From the NCBI RefSeq assembly GCF_001555965.1, contig NZ_LSHX01000003.1, forward strand, positions 1 to 64,000: a stretch of DNA of 64,000 nt. Direction: 5' to 3'. The translations under genes were made by a program, and so were the position numbers. How positions within the stretch are numbered: the first letter of the stretch is position 1; each line of letters opens with the position of its first letter. Source of the stretch: Sphingomonas sp. CCH21-G11 (lineage in GTDB: Bacteria; Pseudomonadota; Alphaproteobacteria; Sphingomonadales; Sphingomonadaceae). This document shows, piece after piece, positions 43,255 to 50,394 of this stretch. Below the pieces are notes generated by a model. That model searched no databases and was not told where the DNA came from. It was given only the letters and a program-made list of their open reading frames with translations.

Positions 43255-44036
43255 CCCCGGATACCGGATGGATGGACCAGCTGCTGATCGTGGCGCTGGC
43301 TTCCGCCCGGTTCGGCTTCGCCTTTGCCTTTCTGCCGCTGTTCGCGCCCGACACGGTGCCGCCGATGGTGCGCAACAGCCTGATCCTGACGCTGGGCGGC
43401 GTCGCCTACTGGATGACGACGGGTATCGACCCGGCCGCGCTGGGCATTTTTGCCTGGGCGCGGCTACTGCTCAAGGAAGCGGTGGCGGGGGTCGTCATCG
43501 GCTTTTTCTTCGGCACGCTGCTCTGGGCGATGGAGGCGGCGGGCGAAATCATCGATGCCAAGGTCGGCGCGACGATCGGCCAGGTGCTCGAGCCCCTGGG
43601 CGGCAACCAGGTTTCGCTCAACGGCGCGTTGCTCGCCCGGCTCGCCAACGTGCTCTTCGCCTCCGTCGGCGGGCTGATGCTCCTGGTCGCGACGATCCTG
43701 GAGAGCTTCGCGATCTGGCCGATGACCGCCGACTGGCAGTCGCTGGACATGCGGGGGCTTGTCCTGTTCGAGGGCGAGTTCGGCCGGCTGATGACCTTGG
43801 CGGTGGTGCTGGCGGCACCGGTGATCGTGTTCCTCTACGTCGTCGACGCTTCGCTGGGCCTGCTCAACCGCTTTGCCCAGCAGCTCAACGTCTTCCAGCT
43901 GTCGATGTCGATCAAGGCATGGGCGGCGACCGCGCTCGTCCTGATGCTGGTTCCGCTGTTCGCGCAGCTGCTGGTGGGCGAGATCGCGTCGCGCAACGAC
44001 GTCGTCCGCGCACTGATCGGAGCATTGGCGCGATGA
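43251..44036 (+). CDS. sctT: T3SS export apparatus protein SctT
   Basis: A 261-residue FliR/YscT-family membrane protein with about six helices. Motifs include ARFGFAFAFLPLFAPDTVPPMVRNSLIL, LLLKEAVAGVVIGFFFGTLLWAMEAAGEIIDAKVGATIG and DASLGLLNRFAQQLNVFQLSMSIKAW. It completes the SctRST core complex. It overlaps sctS and the HTH regulator gene by four bases each. Confidence 0.95.
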   Translation: MTPDTGWMDQLLIVALASARFGFAFAFLPLFAPDTVPPMVRNSLILTLGGVAYWMTTGIDPAALGIFAWARLLLKEAVAGVVIGFFFGTLLWAMEAAGEIIDAKVGATIGQVLEPLGGNQVSLNGALLARLANVLFASVGGLMLLVATILESFAIWPMTADWQSLDMRGLVLFEGEFGRLMTLAVVLAAPVIVFLYVVDASLGLLNRFAQQLNVFQLSMSIKAWAATALVLMLVPLFAQLLVGEIASRNDVVRALIGALAR

Positions 44037-44386
44037 GCCCCGGCGAAGCACAGGACGAGGAGGCACGGCTGCGCGAGCTGATGCGGCTGCTGCGCAAGGC
44101 GGACGCGCAGGCCGAAACCGAGGCGCAGCTGGTCGGCGAATATCGCATCCCGCGCTCGCGCATTCCCGACCGGCACGTGACCGGCATCCAGACGCTGACC
44201 AAGACCGAGGTGGCGGTGCTGCGCTTTCTGGGCTGGGGAAGGGCCAATGCCGACATCGCCACGCTGCTGGCGATCAGCGAGAATACGGTGCGTGTCCACC
44301 TGAACAACATGTGCCGCAAGCTCGAGCTTGATGGCGTGCGCGAGCTCAATGCGCTGGCCGGCCTGCTCTTTCACCCGCTCAACTGA
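44033..44386 (+). CDS. Stand-alone LuxR-type HTH regulator at the end of the sct operon
   Basis: A 117-residue protein. A charged helical N-terminus (EEARLRELMRLLRKADAQAETEA) precedes a GerE-like HTH: LTKTEVAVLRFLGWGRANADIATLLAISENTVRVHLNNMCRKLELDGVREL is the region, with SENTVRVHLNNM as recognition helix. It has no receiver or autoinducer domain. It is co-transcribed with sctT (ATGA), and the first cargo box begins 12 bp after its stop. It is the best candidate in the window for the cargo-box regulator. Confidence 0.85.
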   Translation: MSPGEAQDEEARLRELMRLLRKADAQAETEAQLVGEYRIPRSRIPDRHVTGIQTLTKTEVAVLRFLGWGRANADIATLLAISENTVRVHLNNMCRKLELDGVRELNALAGLLFHPLN

Positions 44387-44398
44387 ACGGCAGCCAGC

Positions 44399-44431
44399 TA
44401 AGCGATTCGACTAGCCGCGCTAGTCGGATCG
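44399..44431 (+). promoter_or_regulatory. T3SS cargo box 2
   Basis: TAAGCGATTCGACTA, seven bases, then TAGTCGGATCG. It keeps the 22-bp half-site pitch of the other boxes, with two changes in the first half. It ends 130 bp before the ATG of the 199-residue secreted candidate, a longer leader than at the other boxes. Confidence 0.72.
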
Positions 44432-44561
44432 GTGAGTGAGGTGCAGGCGAAACTGGAGGACAAGAGTGTCGACGACGGCGGCCAGCGATCCCCGCCACGC
44501 CGCCGTCCCGCCCCGGCTCCGGCGGCATGGGAGCGCGACGCATCTTTTGAGGAGAAGGCAT

Positions 44562-45161
44562 ATGTTCGGCATCGGCGGTTTCAATCCCGTTTCCCTGCTC
44601 GCCACCGCGGCCATGGGCCCGATGGGCGGTATCATCGCGCAGCTGGCGACGCAGGTCGTCTCGCAGATCGGCCAGCAGTTCATCCAGCAGCTCGGCCAGC
44701 AGATGGGCCTGCCCCAGTCGGCCATCGAAATGGCGCAGGGCGCGTTCTCCAGCTCGTTCGGCGATGTGCAGGGCACCGCGCGCAACCTCGACGAAGCGAT
44801 CGAGGCGCTGGGCAACGAGGCCGGCGATACGGCGGCCCAGATCGGCCAGGCGCAGCGCGACACTTTTGACCAGATTCTCGATCTGGCGCGCGAATCGGCC
44901 GAAAGCGAGGATGCTCGCTCGGCACGCGCCGGCGGCAAGGCGCCGGGCTGGCTGATGGCGATGGCGCGCTCGCTGGGCAGCACCCTCAACAAGCTCGGCG
45001 ACGAGATGGAACAGGTGTCCAACCAGATCAAGGACGGCAAGGCGAGCCTGTCCACCGAATTCACGGTGCTCGGCCAGCAGTTCAGCATGGTTTCCAACGC
45101 GTCGGGCACCACGCTGAAGGCGGTCGGCGAAGGCATGGCGAACATGGCCCGCAAGGGGTAA
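44562..45161 (+). CDS. Candidate T3SS secreted filament/translocator-like protein
   Basis: A 199-residue protein without signal peptide or Cys. The start has a hydrophobic patch (VSLLATAAMGPMGGIIAQLATQVV), then a Gln-rich amphipathic region (IGQQFIQQLGQQMG), FSSSFGDVQGTARNLDEAIEAL and two long helices. Its last 36 residues align without gaps to the end of the SctF candidate (about 12 identities, both ending MARKG). A C-terminal needle-like helix is a property of EspA-type filament and tip proteins. AGGAGAAGG before 44562 fixes the start. A cargo box lies upstream. Role is inferred. Confidence 0.62.
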   Translation: MFGIGGFNPVSLLATAAMGPMGGIIAQLATQVVSQIGQQFIQQLGQQMGLPQSAIEMAQGAFSSSFGDVQGTARNLDEAIEALGNEAGDTAAQIGQAQRDTFDQILDLARESAESEDARSARAGGKAPGWLMAMARSLGSTLNKLGDEMEQVSNQIKDGKASLSTEFTVLGQQFSMVSNASGTTLKAVGEGMANMARKG

Positions 45162-45245
45162 TTCGTCCTGATTTCAAAACGCTTGGGGGGCTCGTGCATT
45201 GCGCGGGCCCCCTTCCCGACTTACCAAGAGAGCGAGGTGAAGCGT

Positions 45246-45536
45246 ATGCCCCAGATCAAGTATCTCGCCGTCGTCGCGGTGGCTTTCGCCGGTATCGGAA
45301 CCGCCGCCGCCCAGGACATGCCGACATGGGACCCCTCGGTCGAGGGGCTTGGTCGGGTGATGCAGCATGGCGTCACCGAGGCCAATCGCCAGCGTCGGTC
45401 CGACAACAAGCAGTCCGCGCCACTGGCGTCGCGGGACGCACGCTCGATCTGTGCGAACAAGCAAAGCTACCAGGCGAATCTTTCGCCCGCCAAGGCGCAA
45501 CGGCTCGCGGCGCTCTGCGCCAGGGCAGGCTATTGA
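45246..45536 (+). CDS. Small exported protein of unknown function
   Basis: A 96-residue protein with a signal peptide (MPQIKYLAVVAVAFAGIGTAAA, cleavage after AAQ). The mature part is 70 residues with DMPTWDPSVEGLGRVM and two Cys (SICANKQ, LCARAGY) that could form a disulfide. No family recognised. GAGGTGAAGCGT precedes the ATG. It lies between the 199-residue secreted candidate and the DUF6683-like gene, so is probably part of the same transcript. Confidence 0.65.
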   Translation: MPQIKYLAVVAVAFAGIGTAAAQDMPTWDPSVEGLGRVMQHGVTEANRQRRSDNKQSAPLASRDARSICANKQSYQANLSPAKAQRLAALCARAGY

Positions 45537-45604
45537 CGCACGCGCAGGCGATCGCGCGTGATGCGGGATCCGGGCTTTCGGCACGCACGGAACGCCGGGG
45601 GGCG

Positions 45605-46312
45605 ATGATCGCCAGGCGGCTTTGGCGGGTTGCCGGCGGCGCCGGGTGGACCGTTGCGGTCACACTGGCGCTCCCCGCCGTCGCACAGGACCTGTCGCCC
45701 GCGATCGACCCCTGGCAGGTCGGTCATGGCATATTGGTCAGCAACATTCCGTTGACCGCTGAAGCCGCGCAGCCGGCCTCGCCCGTTCAAACGCGTTACC
45801 GACCAAACGCCGCAGTCAGCGCGCGGGTCGCCCAGACGCTGGCCACCGAGTCCGAGAAGCTCGCCCGGGGCTCCGGGGCCGAGATGCGCGCCATGGTCAT
45901 GTCGGGCAAGCCGATGCGCGAATTCGCCCGGCTGGCGCCCGGGCTGGGGCTGGCGCGCAACGACGCGGCGGATGCGCTTGCCTTCTATCTCGTCGCGCAA
46001 TGGGGCGTCGCGACCGACTATCGCGGGCGCGTGACCCGCGCGCAGATGACCGCAGTCCGCGATCAGGTTCGCGCGGCGTTTCCGATGATCAGCGGCAAGC
46101 TGTCGACCGACGCCAAGCGCCAGGAATTCGCCGAAACGCTGATCAACCAGGGCGTCATCACCGCCGGCATCCATGAAGCGGCGGTCGCCGCCGGCATGGA
46201 GTCGCGCGTGGCCGAATTGAGCCGGATGGCGCGCCGGGGCGGCACCCGAGTCTTCGGCGGTGATCCGGGCGATTTCGAGCTGACCGATCGTGGCCTGATC
46301 AAGCGTCGATAG
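45605..46312 (+). CDS. Exported DUF6683-like protein
   Basis: A 235-residue protein with a signal peptide (MIARRLWRVAGGAGWTVAVTLALPAVAQ). The mature part includes MREFARLAPGLGLARNDAADALAFYLVAQWGVATDY and the C-terminal KRQEFAETLINQGVI. The pattern (domain with AxYLVxxW, then DAxRQxFAExL) resembles DUF6683, a family of unknown function. A C-terminal remnant of a similar protein is at 60961-61170. An in-frame TTG at 45533 overlapping the previous stop is a weaker alternative start. Confidence 0.65.
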   Translation: MIARRLWRVAGGAGWTVAVTLALPAVAQDLSPAIDPWQVGHGILVSNIPLTAEAAQPASPVQTRYRPNAAVSARVAQTLATESEKLARGSGAEMRAMVMSGKPMREFARLAPGLGLARNDAADALAFYLVAQWGVATDYRGRVTRAQMTAVRDQVRAAFPMISGKLSTDAKRQEFAETLINQGVITAGIHEAAVAAGMESRVAELSRMARRGGTRVFGGDPGDFELTDRGLIKRR

Positions 46313-46330
46313 CACAAGAGACGGGTCGGA

Positions 46331-46363
46331 TAGTCGATCCGATTACCGCGCCTAATCGGATCG
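46331..46363 (+). promoter_or_regulatory. T3SS cargo box 3
   Basis: TAGTCGATCCGATTA, seven bases, TAATCGGATCG: one of the two best copies of the element. It ends 66 bp before the ATG at 46430 and would drive the 46430-46892-47764 gene run. Confidence 0.8.
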
Positions 46364-46429
46364 CGGAGCGCATTCGTCGCCCGGCTGTGCTGATATGGCG
46401 GTGAAAGCATAGAAGAAAGCGAACACGAC

Positions 46430-46846
46430 ATGACGATCGATCGCATCGGATCCGGCCCTGTTGCCCCGATTGGCGGCGGCGCATCGCCGGCGGTGCCGCT
46501 GGCGGACGAAGCGCGAGCTCTGGCAACTTCGGTGGTGGCCGGTGTCACGGGCGCGCTCGGGCTGGATGCGCGCGGCACGATGGCGGCGCGCGCCTATCCG
46601 GTGCGCGAGACGGCGGATGCGATCGCGACCCGGTTCGGTGCCACTCCGGCGCAGGCCGGCGAGATCGAACGCACCGTCGAGCGGCTTGCCGGCGCGATCG
46701 CGGCTGACATGGCGGCGCGCGCGGACGGCCGGACGCTCGATCGCATCGACGATGCGCTGGTGGGCAGCGACGTCCCGGCCAGCGCCGACGCGGTCATCGC
46801 TTTCCTCGAGCGCGCGGCGGAACACATCGAAACGGCCGGGCGCTAG
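46430..46846 (+). CDS. Small helical protein, candidate T3SS cargo or chaperone
   Basis: A 138-residue protein. The N-terminal 25 residues (MTIDRIGSGPVAPIGGGASP) are Gly/Ser/Pro-rich, as in T3SS export signals. They resemble the start MTVDGIAGAGATP of the 47764 product. The remainder is alpha-helical, Ala-rich and Cys-free (IERTVERLAGAIAADMAAR, FLERAAEHIETAGR). No family recognised. It is first in a three-gene unit directly behind cargo box 3. Confidence 0.62.
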   Translation: MTIDRIGSGPVAPIGGGASPAVPLADEARALATSVVAGVTGALGLDARGTMAARAYPVRETADAIATRFGATPAQAGEIERTVERLAGAIAADMAARADGRTLDRIDDALVGSDVPASADAVIAFLERAAEHIETAGR

Positions 46847-46891
46847 CACGCGAACTCCGGCTGCCTGCAATTCACAACAAGGGGCAAGGGC

Positions 46892-47758
46892 ATGACCAAC
46901 ACCGTCTTCAACCTGTCGGCGATGATCAACAATCTCAATCTCGCCCCGACCGCGCCGCGTGCTGACGCAGGCTTCATGATCGCGCCGGGCATCCTCGCCC
47001 AGGCATGGAATCCGCTGGGCGCATCCCCCTTCGCCTCCGCGATGATGAACGCCCTGTTCGTGCTGCAGGCCGGCCATATGGGGCGCATGGCGGCGGCAGC
47101 GGGTCAGCCGCCGGTGCAATCCTTCACGCCCGTGCCGGGCGGGGAATGGACCGCCGCGCTCGACAGCGCACACACCGGGACGATCGACCTGGGCGACGGC
47201 TATCGGCTGAAGCTCGACGAGCGGAATTCGGAGATCACCGTCATCAACACGGCGACCGGTGAAACCACCCGCATCTGGGGTGACCCCCATGTCGACATCG
47301 ACGGGAAGCATGCCTTCGACTTCTGGGGCACGACGACCTTCACGCTGGCCAACGGTACCAAGATCACGATCGATACCGAACAGTGGAACAACAATCCCAA
47401 TGCCTATGTCGCGTCGAAGCTGACGATCACACGTCAGGATCGCGCGATCGTGGTCACGGGGATCAGCCAGAACCAGCTGGGCGATCTGTCGGTGTCGATG
47501 TCGCAGAACGGCCGCGCGCTCGATGCCGCGACCCGCGACGGCTTCGTGCTCAACGAGAATGCGACGGGATCGGGCTGGCGGTCGGGCCTGACCGGCGAGG
47601 TCGCAACGCAGGCGGACCTGGACGTCACGCGCGTCGGCGAGGCCTATGGACCGGGCAGCACCCTGCCCAGCTTCGACGAACTCCAGCAGAGCCTGGCCAA
47701 TTTCCTGCTGCTCGGCTTCGCGCTCATCCTGAGCGGCCGTGAGGTCGAGGCCGCCTGA
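46892..47758 (+). CDS. NopE-like T3SS effector with DUF1521 (MIIA) self-cleaving domain
   Basis: A 288-residue protein. The N-terminal 75 residues are uncharged with Asn/Met-rich segments (MTNTVFNLSAMINNLNLAP). The DUF1521/MIIA domain spans about 110-245: SEITVINTATGETTRIWGDPHVD, then AFDFWGTTTFTLANGTKITIDTE, and RDGFVLNENATGSGW. In Bradyrhizobium NopE1/NopE2 this domain cleaves itself at GD'PH when calcium is present. The same site is intact here (Asp131-Pro132). A C-terminal hydrophobic stretch (FLLLGFALILSG) may be membrane-active. Confidence 0.85.
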   Translation: MTNTVFNLSAMINNLNLAPTAPRADAGFMIAPGILAQAWNPLGASPFASAMMNALFVLQAGHMGRMAAAAGQPPVQSFTPVPGGEWTAALDSAHTGTIDLGDGYRLKLDERNSEITVINTATGETTRIWGDPHVDIDGKHAFDFWGTTTFTLANGTKITIDTEQWNNNPNAYVASKLTITRQDRAIVVTGISQNQLGDLSVSMSQNGRALDAATRDGFVLNENATGSGWRSGLTGEVATQADLDVTRVGEAYGPGSTLPSFDELQQSLANFLLLGFALILSGREVEAA

Positions 47759-47763
47759 CCGCG

Positions 47764-48336
47764 ATGACCGTTGACGGCATCGCCGGGGCGGGCGCGACAC
47801 CATCGCGTTCATGGGCAACCGCCGACCACGCGCACGCATGGGTCGATCAATGGCGCGATGGCGCCGGCTTCGATGTCGCGGCGTTGGCGCGGGCGATGAT
47901 CTGGGATGGCGTCGACGAGGCCGCGCTTGCGTCGATTGAAGCGGCCATGACCCCCGTCGAGCGGGGCGAGCTGGCGGCGGCGATGGATGCCGCCGCCGAC
48001 CGTCCTCGTGCGACGGGGACTGGCGCAGGTCCCGCCGATGGCAACGCATCGGGCGCTGGTGATGCGGGTTTCGATGCTTTCGCCACCTCGTTGACCACGA
48101 CAGACCAGCGCATCGTCGTTCGCCGCGTCGAAGCAATGCCGGGCACCCTGGATCCCTCTCGTCCACCGGCAGCCGGGGCGCATGCCGATGCCGCCGCGGC
48201 CGATACGGCTCCGCCTGCCACGGACGGGGATACCGCATCGGCGACGCCCGCCGTGGCCCCACGTGCGATCGAGATTCTGCCGCCGCTGCCCCCCGGCGCG
48301 GATTTGCCCGCGCCGGTCACTAGTCGATCCGACTAG
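47764..48336 (+). CDS. T3SS cargo-module protein (PVERGEL module, disordered tail)
   Basis: A 190-residue protein. Residues 30-80 carry the shared N-terminal cargo module (GFDVAALARAM ... MTPVERGELAAAM at 62-74), also found in the nuclease and lipase candidates. The rest is Ala/Pro/Asp-rich, low-complexity sequence with no recognisable enzyme domain. It may be a truncated cargo, a secreted adaptor, or an effector that has lost its C-terminal domain. It starts six bases after the MIIA gene. Its stop overlaps cargo box 4. Confidence 0.68.
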   Translation: MTVDGIAGAGATPSRSWATADHAHAWVDQWRDGAGFDVAALARAMIWDGVDEAALASIEAAMTPVERGELAAAMDAAADRPRATGTGAGPADGNASGAGDAGFDAFATSLTTTDQRIVVRRVEAMPGTLDPSRPPAAGAHADAAAADTAPPATDGDTASATPAVAPRAIEILPPLPPGADLPAPVTSRSD

Positions 48337-48353
48337 GCCGGATAATCGGATCG
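48321..48353 (+). promoter_or_regulatory. T3SS cargo box 4
   Basis: TAGTCGATCCGACTA, seven bases, TAATCGGATCG. It overlaps the end of the 47764 frame and ends 67 bp before the ATG at 48421, the same distance as at boxes 1 and 3. Confidence 0.8.
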
Positions 48354-48420
48354 TCGAGCGCCCCGCTTCGGCGGCACCCCTATGGTGGTGGGAGAGACGA
48401 ACCGAACGCGGAGTAAGCCA

Positions 48421-49860
48421 ATGTCCGTTGCTGTCCAGAATGCCACCGCCAACATCGACCGGCGGCTGGAAACCGGCGTGTTGAACCCCGTCACCAATGG
48501 CGAGATCAAGGCCGTCGTCGCCGAGATCACCGGCCTGAAGGCCGCCGATGCCGATCGCCTGATCGACGATCTCGCCAAGTCGGGGAAGCTCGGCCGCGTC
48601 GCGGGCGAGATCATGGACGGATCGCCGCTCGGTCTCGGCGGACTGAGCGCAAACGAGCGCAAGGCCTTCTTTGCCGACATGGCGCGCAAGCTTGACGGAC
48701 AAAGCCTCGCCACGCTCAGCGACGCTTTTGCCGGTACCGACAAGCGCACAGGCGGCTTCGAGCCGGTGTCGGAACTTGGCCAGGCGATCGCCACGCATGG
48801 GTCGCCCCAGGCAAAGCTCGCCTACATCGCCGCCCAGAAGTCTGATGTAGCGCGTGGCACGATCGTCGATTCCGGGGTCGGCGCGTCGACGCTGCGGCGT
48901 GAAGACGCAGAAGCCAACGCGGTCGGGCTCGTCCTCGGATCAATGCGCGGGGCCAACGCGGAGGCGGCTTTTCGCGCCATTGGCGACAAGCTGCCCGACG
49001 TGCTCGCCTCATCGATCGACGCGCGAGTCACCACCAACGCGACCGCTGGCGTCGCTGTCAACGTCGCGAGCTGGGACGCCAAGGCCTATGGCGGGATCAT
49101 GGAGGCAGCCGCCAGCACCTCGAACGCCGATCTGAAGGCGCAGATCTTTGACGCCGGGGTCGGCACCTTGCGCAGCGTGCGCGATGTGAACGATGTCATC
49201 GGCGGCTTGACAACGGTCGGCAAGACTCAAGCGACCCGCACGATGGTCGACGGCTTGACCCAGGTGATCAACAGCAACACGACCGGCGTGATGCGGGAAC
49301 TCACCTATAATGCCGAAACGCGCGACGGCAGCGATTTCGCGGCCTATGCCAAGGAAATGCTGAACCAGGGCCGTGCCGCCGAACTGGGCGAGCAGATGGG
49401 CCGCCTTCAGGTCGGGAACGCCGGAAACGAGAACGCGGTCGAACGGCTTTATCGCAGTGAAATCGTCGCCAATACCGATCAGGAGCGCCTGCCCAATGCC
49501 GGGACGCTCGGCTATTTCGTGGGGTCGGTTCATGCAGCGGTGAAATCCATCGATGCCGATGTCGCGGCGGAGCGCGCGATGACCACCGCCGTCCTGAAAT
49601 CGGCACTGACCGTGGTCGACAAGGCCAAGGTCGGCGGGCCTGCCGCCAGTGCGGTCGGCACCACCGCCAGCGTCGCCAAGGAATGGGTGCAGTTCGCGGT
49701 CAGCGGTGCCATCCGCAACGAGAGCGCCGATGCCGGCATCCGGCTGGAAAACGCGGCATTGCCGGTGGACAAGCGCACGCGCGAGCTGGGCGTGGGCGAC
49801 GCCGTCGTGAGCGCGTTCGAGGACACGCTGGCGACCGTCGCGCGCCTCGCCAAGCCATAG
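48421..49860 (+). CDS. Large helical candidate T3SS effector of unknown function
   Basis: A 479-residue protein with no signal peptide, no Cys and mostly alpha-helical sequence. The N-terminal 105 residues have two helical units and GGLSANERKAFFADMARKLDG, which loosely resembles the LSPVERGELARAL module. The middle consists of Ala-rich helices (GVGASTLRREDAEANAVGLVLGSM) suggesting solenoid repeats. The C-terminus is GVGDAVVSAFEDTLATVARLAKP. No catalytic motif was recognised. A cargo box 67 bp upstream and the neighbourhood support a T3SS link. Confidence 0.7.
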   Translation: MSVAVQNATANIDRRLETGVLNPVTNGEIKAVVAEITGLKAADADRLIDDLAKSGKLGRVAGEIMDGSPLGLGGLSANERKAFFADMARKLDGQSLATLSDAFAGTDKRTGGFEPVSELGQAIATHGSPQAKLAYIAAQKSDVARGTIVDSGVGASTLRREDAEANAVGLVLGSMRGANAEAAFRAIGDKLPDVLASSIDARVTTNATAGVAVNVASWDAKAYGGIMEAAASTSNADLKAQIFDAGVGTLRSVRDVNDVIGGLTTVGKTQATRTMVDGLTQVINSNTTGVMRELTYNAETRDGSDFAAYAKEMLNQGRAAELGEQMGRLQVGNAGNENAVERLYRSEIVANTDQERLPNAGTLGYFVGSVHAAVKSIDADVAAERAMTTAVLKSALTVVDKAKVGGPAASAVGTTASVAKEWVQFAVSGAIRNESADAGIRLENAALPVDKRTRELGVGDAVVSAFEDTLATVARLAKP

Positions 49861-49864
49861 GCGC

Positions 49865-50311
49865 GTGACGGGCGTGCGCGCGGGACTGATGCTGATGATG
49901 GCGATCGCGGCCTGTTCGCCGGCCGCGACGCCCAAGGCGCCTCCGGCGCGTCCATCCGCATTCGTCGCGCACGCCGAGCCGCCCATCGGCGACGCGCTGA
50001 ACCGGCGGCTGGTGCGGGCGATGACCGGGGCGCTCGACCGGCTGGAGCCCGAATGGGGCAAGTTGCAGGGCCGGCTTTACACCGTCGCGCCCGATGCCGG
50101 CGCGCTCGCCCCGCTGGTCGCGCGCGACCTGCCGCCGGGCTGGACGCGGCTCGACCTGGGCGATGTCCAGCTCCGCGACGCCGAACTGGTGGCCTGGCAT
50201 TCGGGCGACGCCCTGTACGCGGTGCTGCGGATCGATCCGAAAGGGGGCGCGATCGTGCCGGCGATGGTGCTCCGCAACGACGCGACACTTGCGCTGTCGT
50301 CACCGCAATAG
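49865..50311 (+). CDS. Small lipoprotein, possible immunity protein
   Basis: A 148-residue protein with GTG start, 4 bases after the previous stop. The lipobox is MAIAAC, so it is probably anchored facing the periplasm. The mature part has a Pro/Ala linker and a compact alpha/beta domain (LNRRLVRAMTGALDRLEPEWGKLQGRLYTV, then WHSGDALYAVLRID). No family recognised. It sits between the 479-residue effector and the convergent lipase gene. Lipoproteins often serve as immunity to periplasm-acting lipases, but that role is speculative. Confidence 0.6.
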   Translation: MTGVRAGLMLMMAIAACSPAATPKAPPARPSAFVAHAEPPIGDALNRRLVRAMTGALDRLEPEWGKLQGRLYTVAPDAGALAPLVARDLPPGWTRLDLGDVQLRDAELVAWHSGDALYAVLRIDPKGGAIVPAMVLRNDATLALSSPQ

Positions 50312-50351
50312 CCGGGGTCCCCAGGGCGAGAACGCGCGCGATGCGTAAGCT

Positions 50352-50375
50352 CCCCGCAGCTCGCCCGCTGCGGGG
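50352..50375. terminator. Bidirectional hairpin between convergent genes
   Basis: CCCCGCAGC and GCTGCGGGG form a perfect 9-bp stem with loop TCGCCC. It lies between the lipoprotein gene (plus) and the lipase-type effector gene (minus). No T tract is present on either side. Confidence 0.6.
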
Positions 50376-50394
50376 ACGTGTCGGCCTTGCGGCG

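Noticed and set aside
28880..44386. Flagellar rather than injectisome assignment
   Set aside because: A secretin (SctC), a lipoprotein ring (SctJ) and an FHA-type SctD are present, and no FliF, FlgX or flagellin gene is seen. Only the FliO-like gene has a flagellar flavour.
44436..44561. N-terminal extension of the 199-aa secreted candidate
   Set aside because: The 42 extra residues are Arg-rich and unlike the protein, while the ATG at 44562 has a strong AGGAGAAGG site.
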